Assembly (NCBI GenBank): GCA_030616125.1
Contig: JAUWXZ010000015.1
Span: 1 to 11,046, forward strand
DNA length: 11,046 bases
From: Candidatus Aenigmatarchaeota archaeon
GTDB lineage: Archaea > Aenigmatarchaeota > Aenigmatarchaeia > CG10238-14 > SCSR01
Direction: 5' to 3'
The position numbers and the translations under genes were made by a program. This document shows, piece by piece, positions 11,046-11,046 of this stretch. Numbering within the stretch: position 1 is the first letter of the stretch; each line of letters begins with the position of its first letter. Below the pieces are notes generated by a model. The model saw only the letters and a program-made list of their open reading frames with translations. It was not told the origin of the DNA and searched no databases.

Positions 11046-11046
11046 C

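Noticed and set aside
1..11046. CRISPR arrays, insertion sequences, phage genes or integration sites
   Set aside because: No regularly spaced direct repeats, transposase or integrase motifs, or tRNA-end duplications were seen.

Overview
This window comes from an AT-rich archaeal chromosome. The support is five tRNA genes with bulge-helix-bulge (BHB) introns, an archaeal-type 7S/SRP RNA, TATA-like boxes placed for leaderless or short-leader transcripts, GGTGA-type Shine-Dalgarno sites before a few genes, and archaeal protein families (endonuclease Q, DUF116, AMMECR1/AmmeMemoRadiSam radical SAM, stand-alone Lon-type protease). The compact layout and small introns at unusual tRNA positions would suit a DPANN-like or other uncultivated lineage, but the sequence alone does not settle the phylum.

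Layout. 1-1317 (minus): the N-terminal part of an exported protein, downstream of an AmmeMemoRadiSam-type radical SAM enzyme. 1370-1856 (plus): tRNA-Thr(CGT), a small orphan CDS and tRNA-Gly(GCC), with almost no spacer bases. 1933-2394 (plus): a coiled-coil protein. 2459-2575 (plus): tRNA-Leu(CAA). 2669-2947 (minus): a small membrane protein with a clear promoter and RBS. 3139-4397 (minus): AMMECR1 followed by DUF116, an operon. 4447-4521 (minus): a 24-residue, very acidic micro-ORF with its own TATA box, Shine-Dalgarno and T-tracts. 4588-6336 (minus): AMP-forming acetyl-CoA synthetase. 6471-6747 (plus): SRP RNA. 6780-9997 (plus): a tight run of membrane-anchored Lon-type protease, site-2 protease, YdjM/DUF457-like membrane protein, endonuclease Q, tRNA-Val(CAC) and tRNA-Lys(CTT). 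10046-11046 (minus): a lipoprotein and the tail of a probable paralogue.

The main discovery is in the tRNAs. All five are interrupted, by eight introns of 12-31 nt in total. Five introns lie at non-canonical sites (30/31 in Thr, Leu and Lys; 29/30 in Val; in the D-stem of Gly) and three at the canonical 37/38 site (Gly, Val, Lys). Removing them gives clean cloverleaves with the expected anticodons and discriminator bases. In Thr, Val and Lys the non-canonical BHB pairs the 3' strand of the D-stem with the anticodon loop; in Val and Lys this competes with the BHB of the second intron. Two protein genes are also tied to tRNA processing: the small CDS lies exactly between two tRNA processing sites, and the stop codon of endonuclease Q lies inside tRNA-Val.
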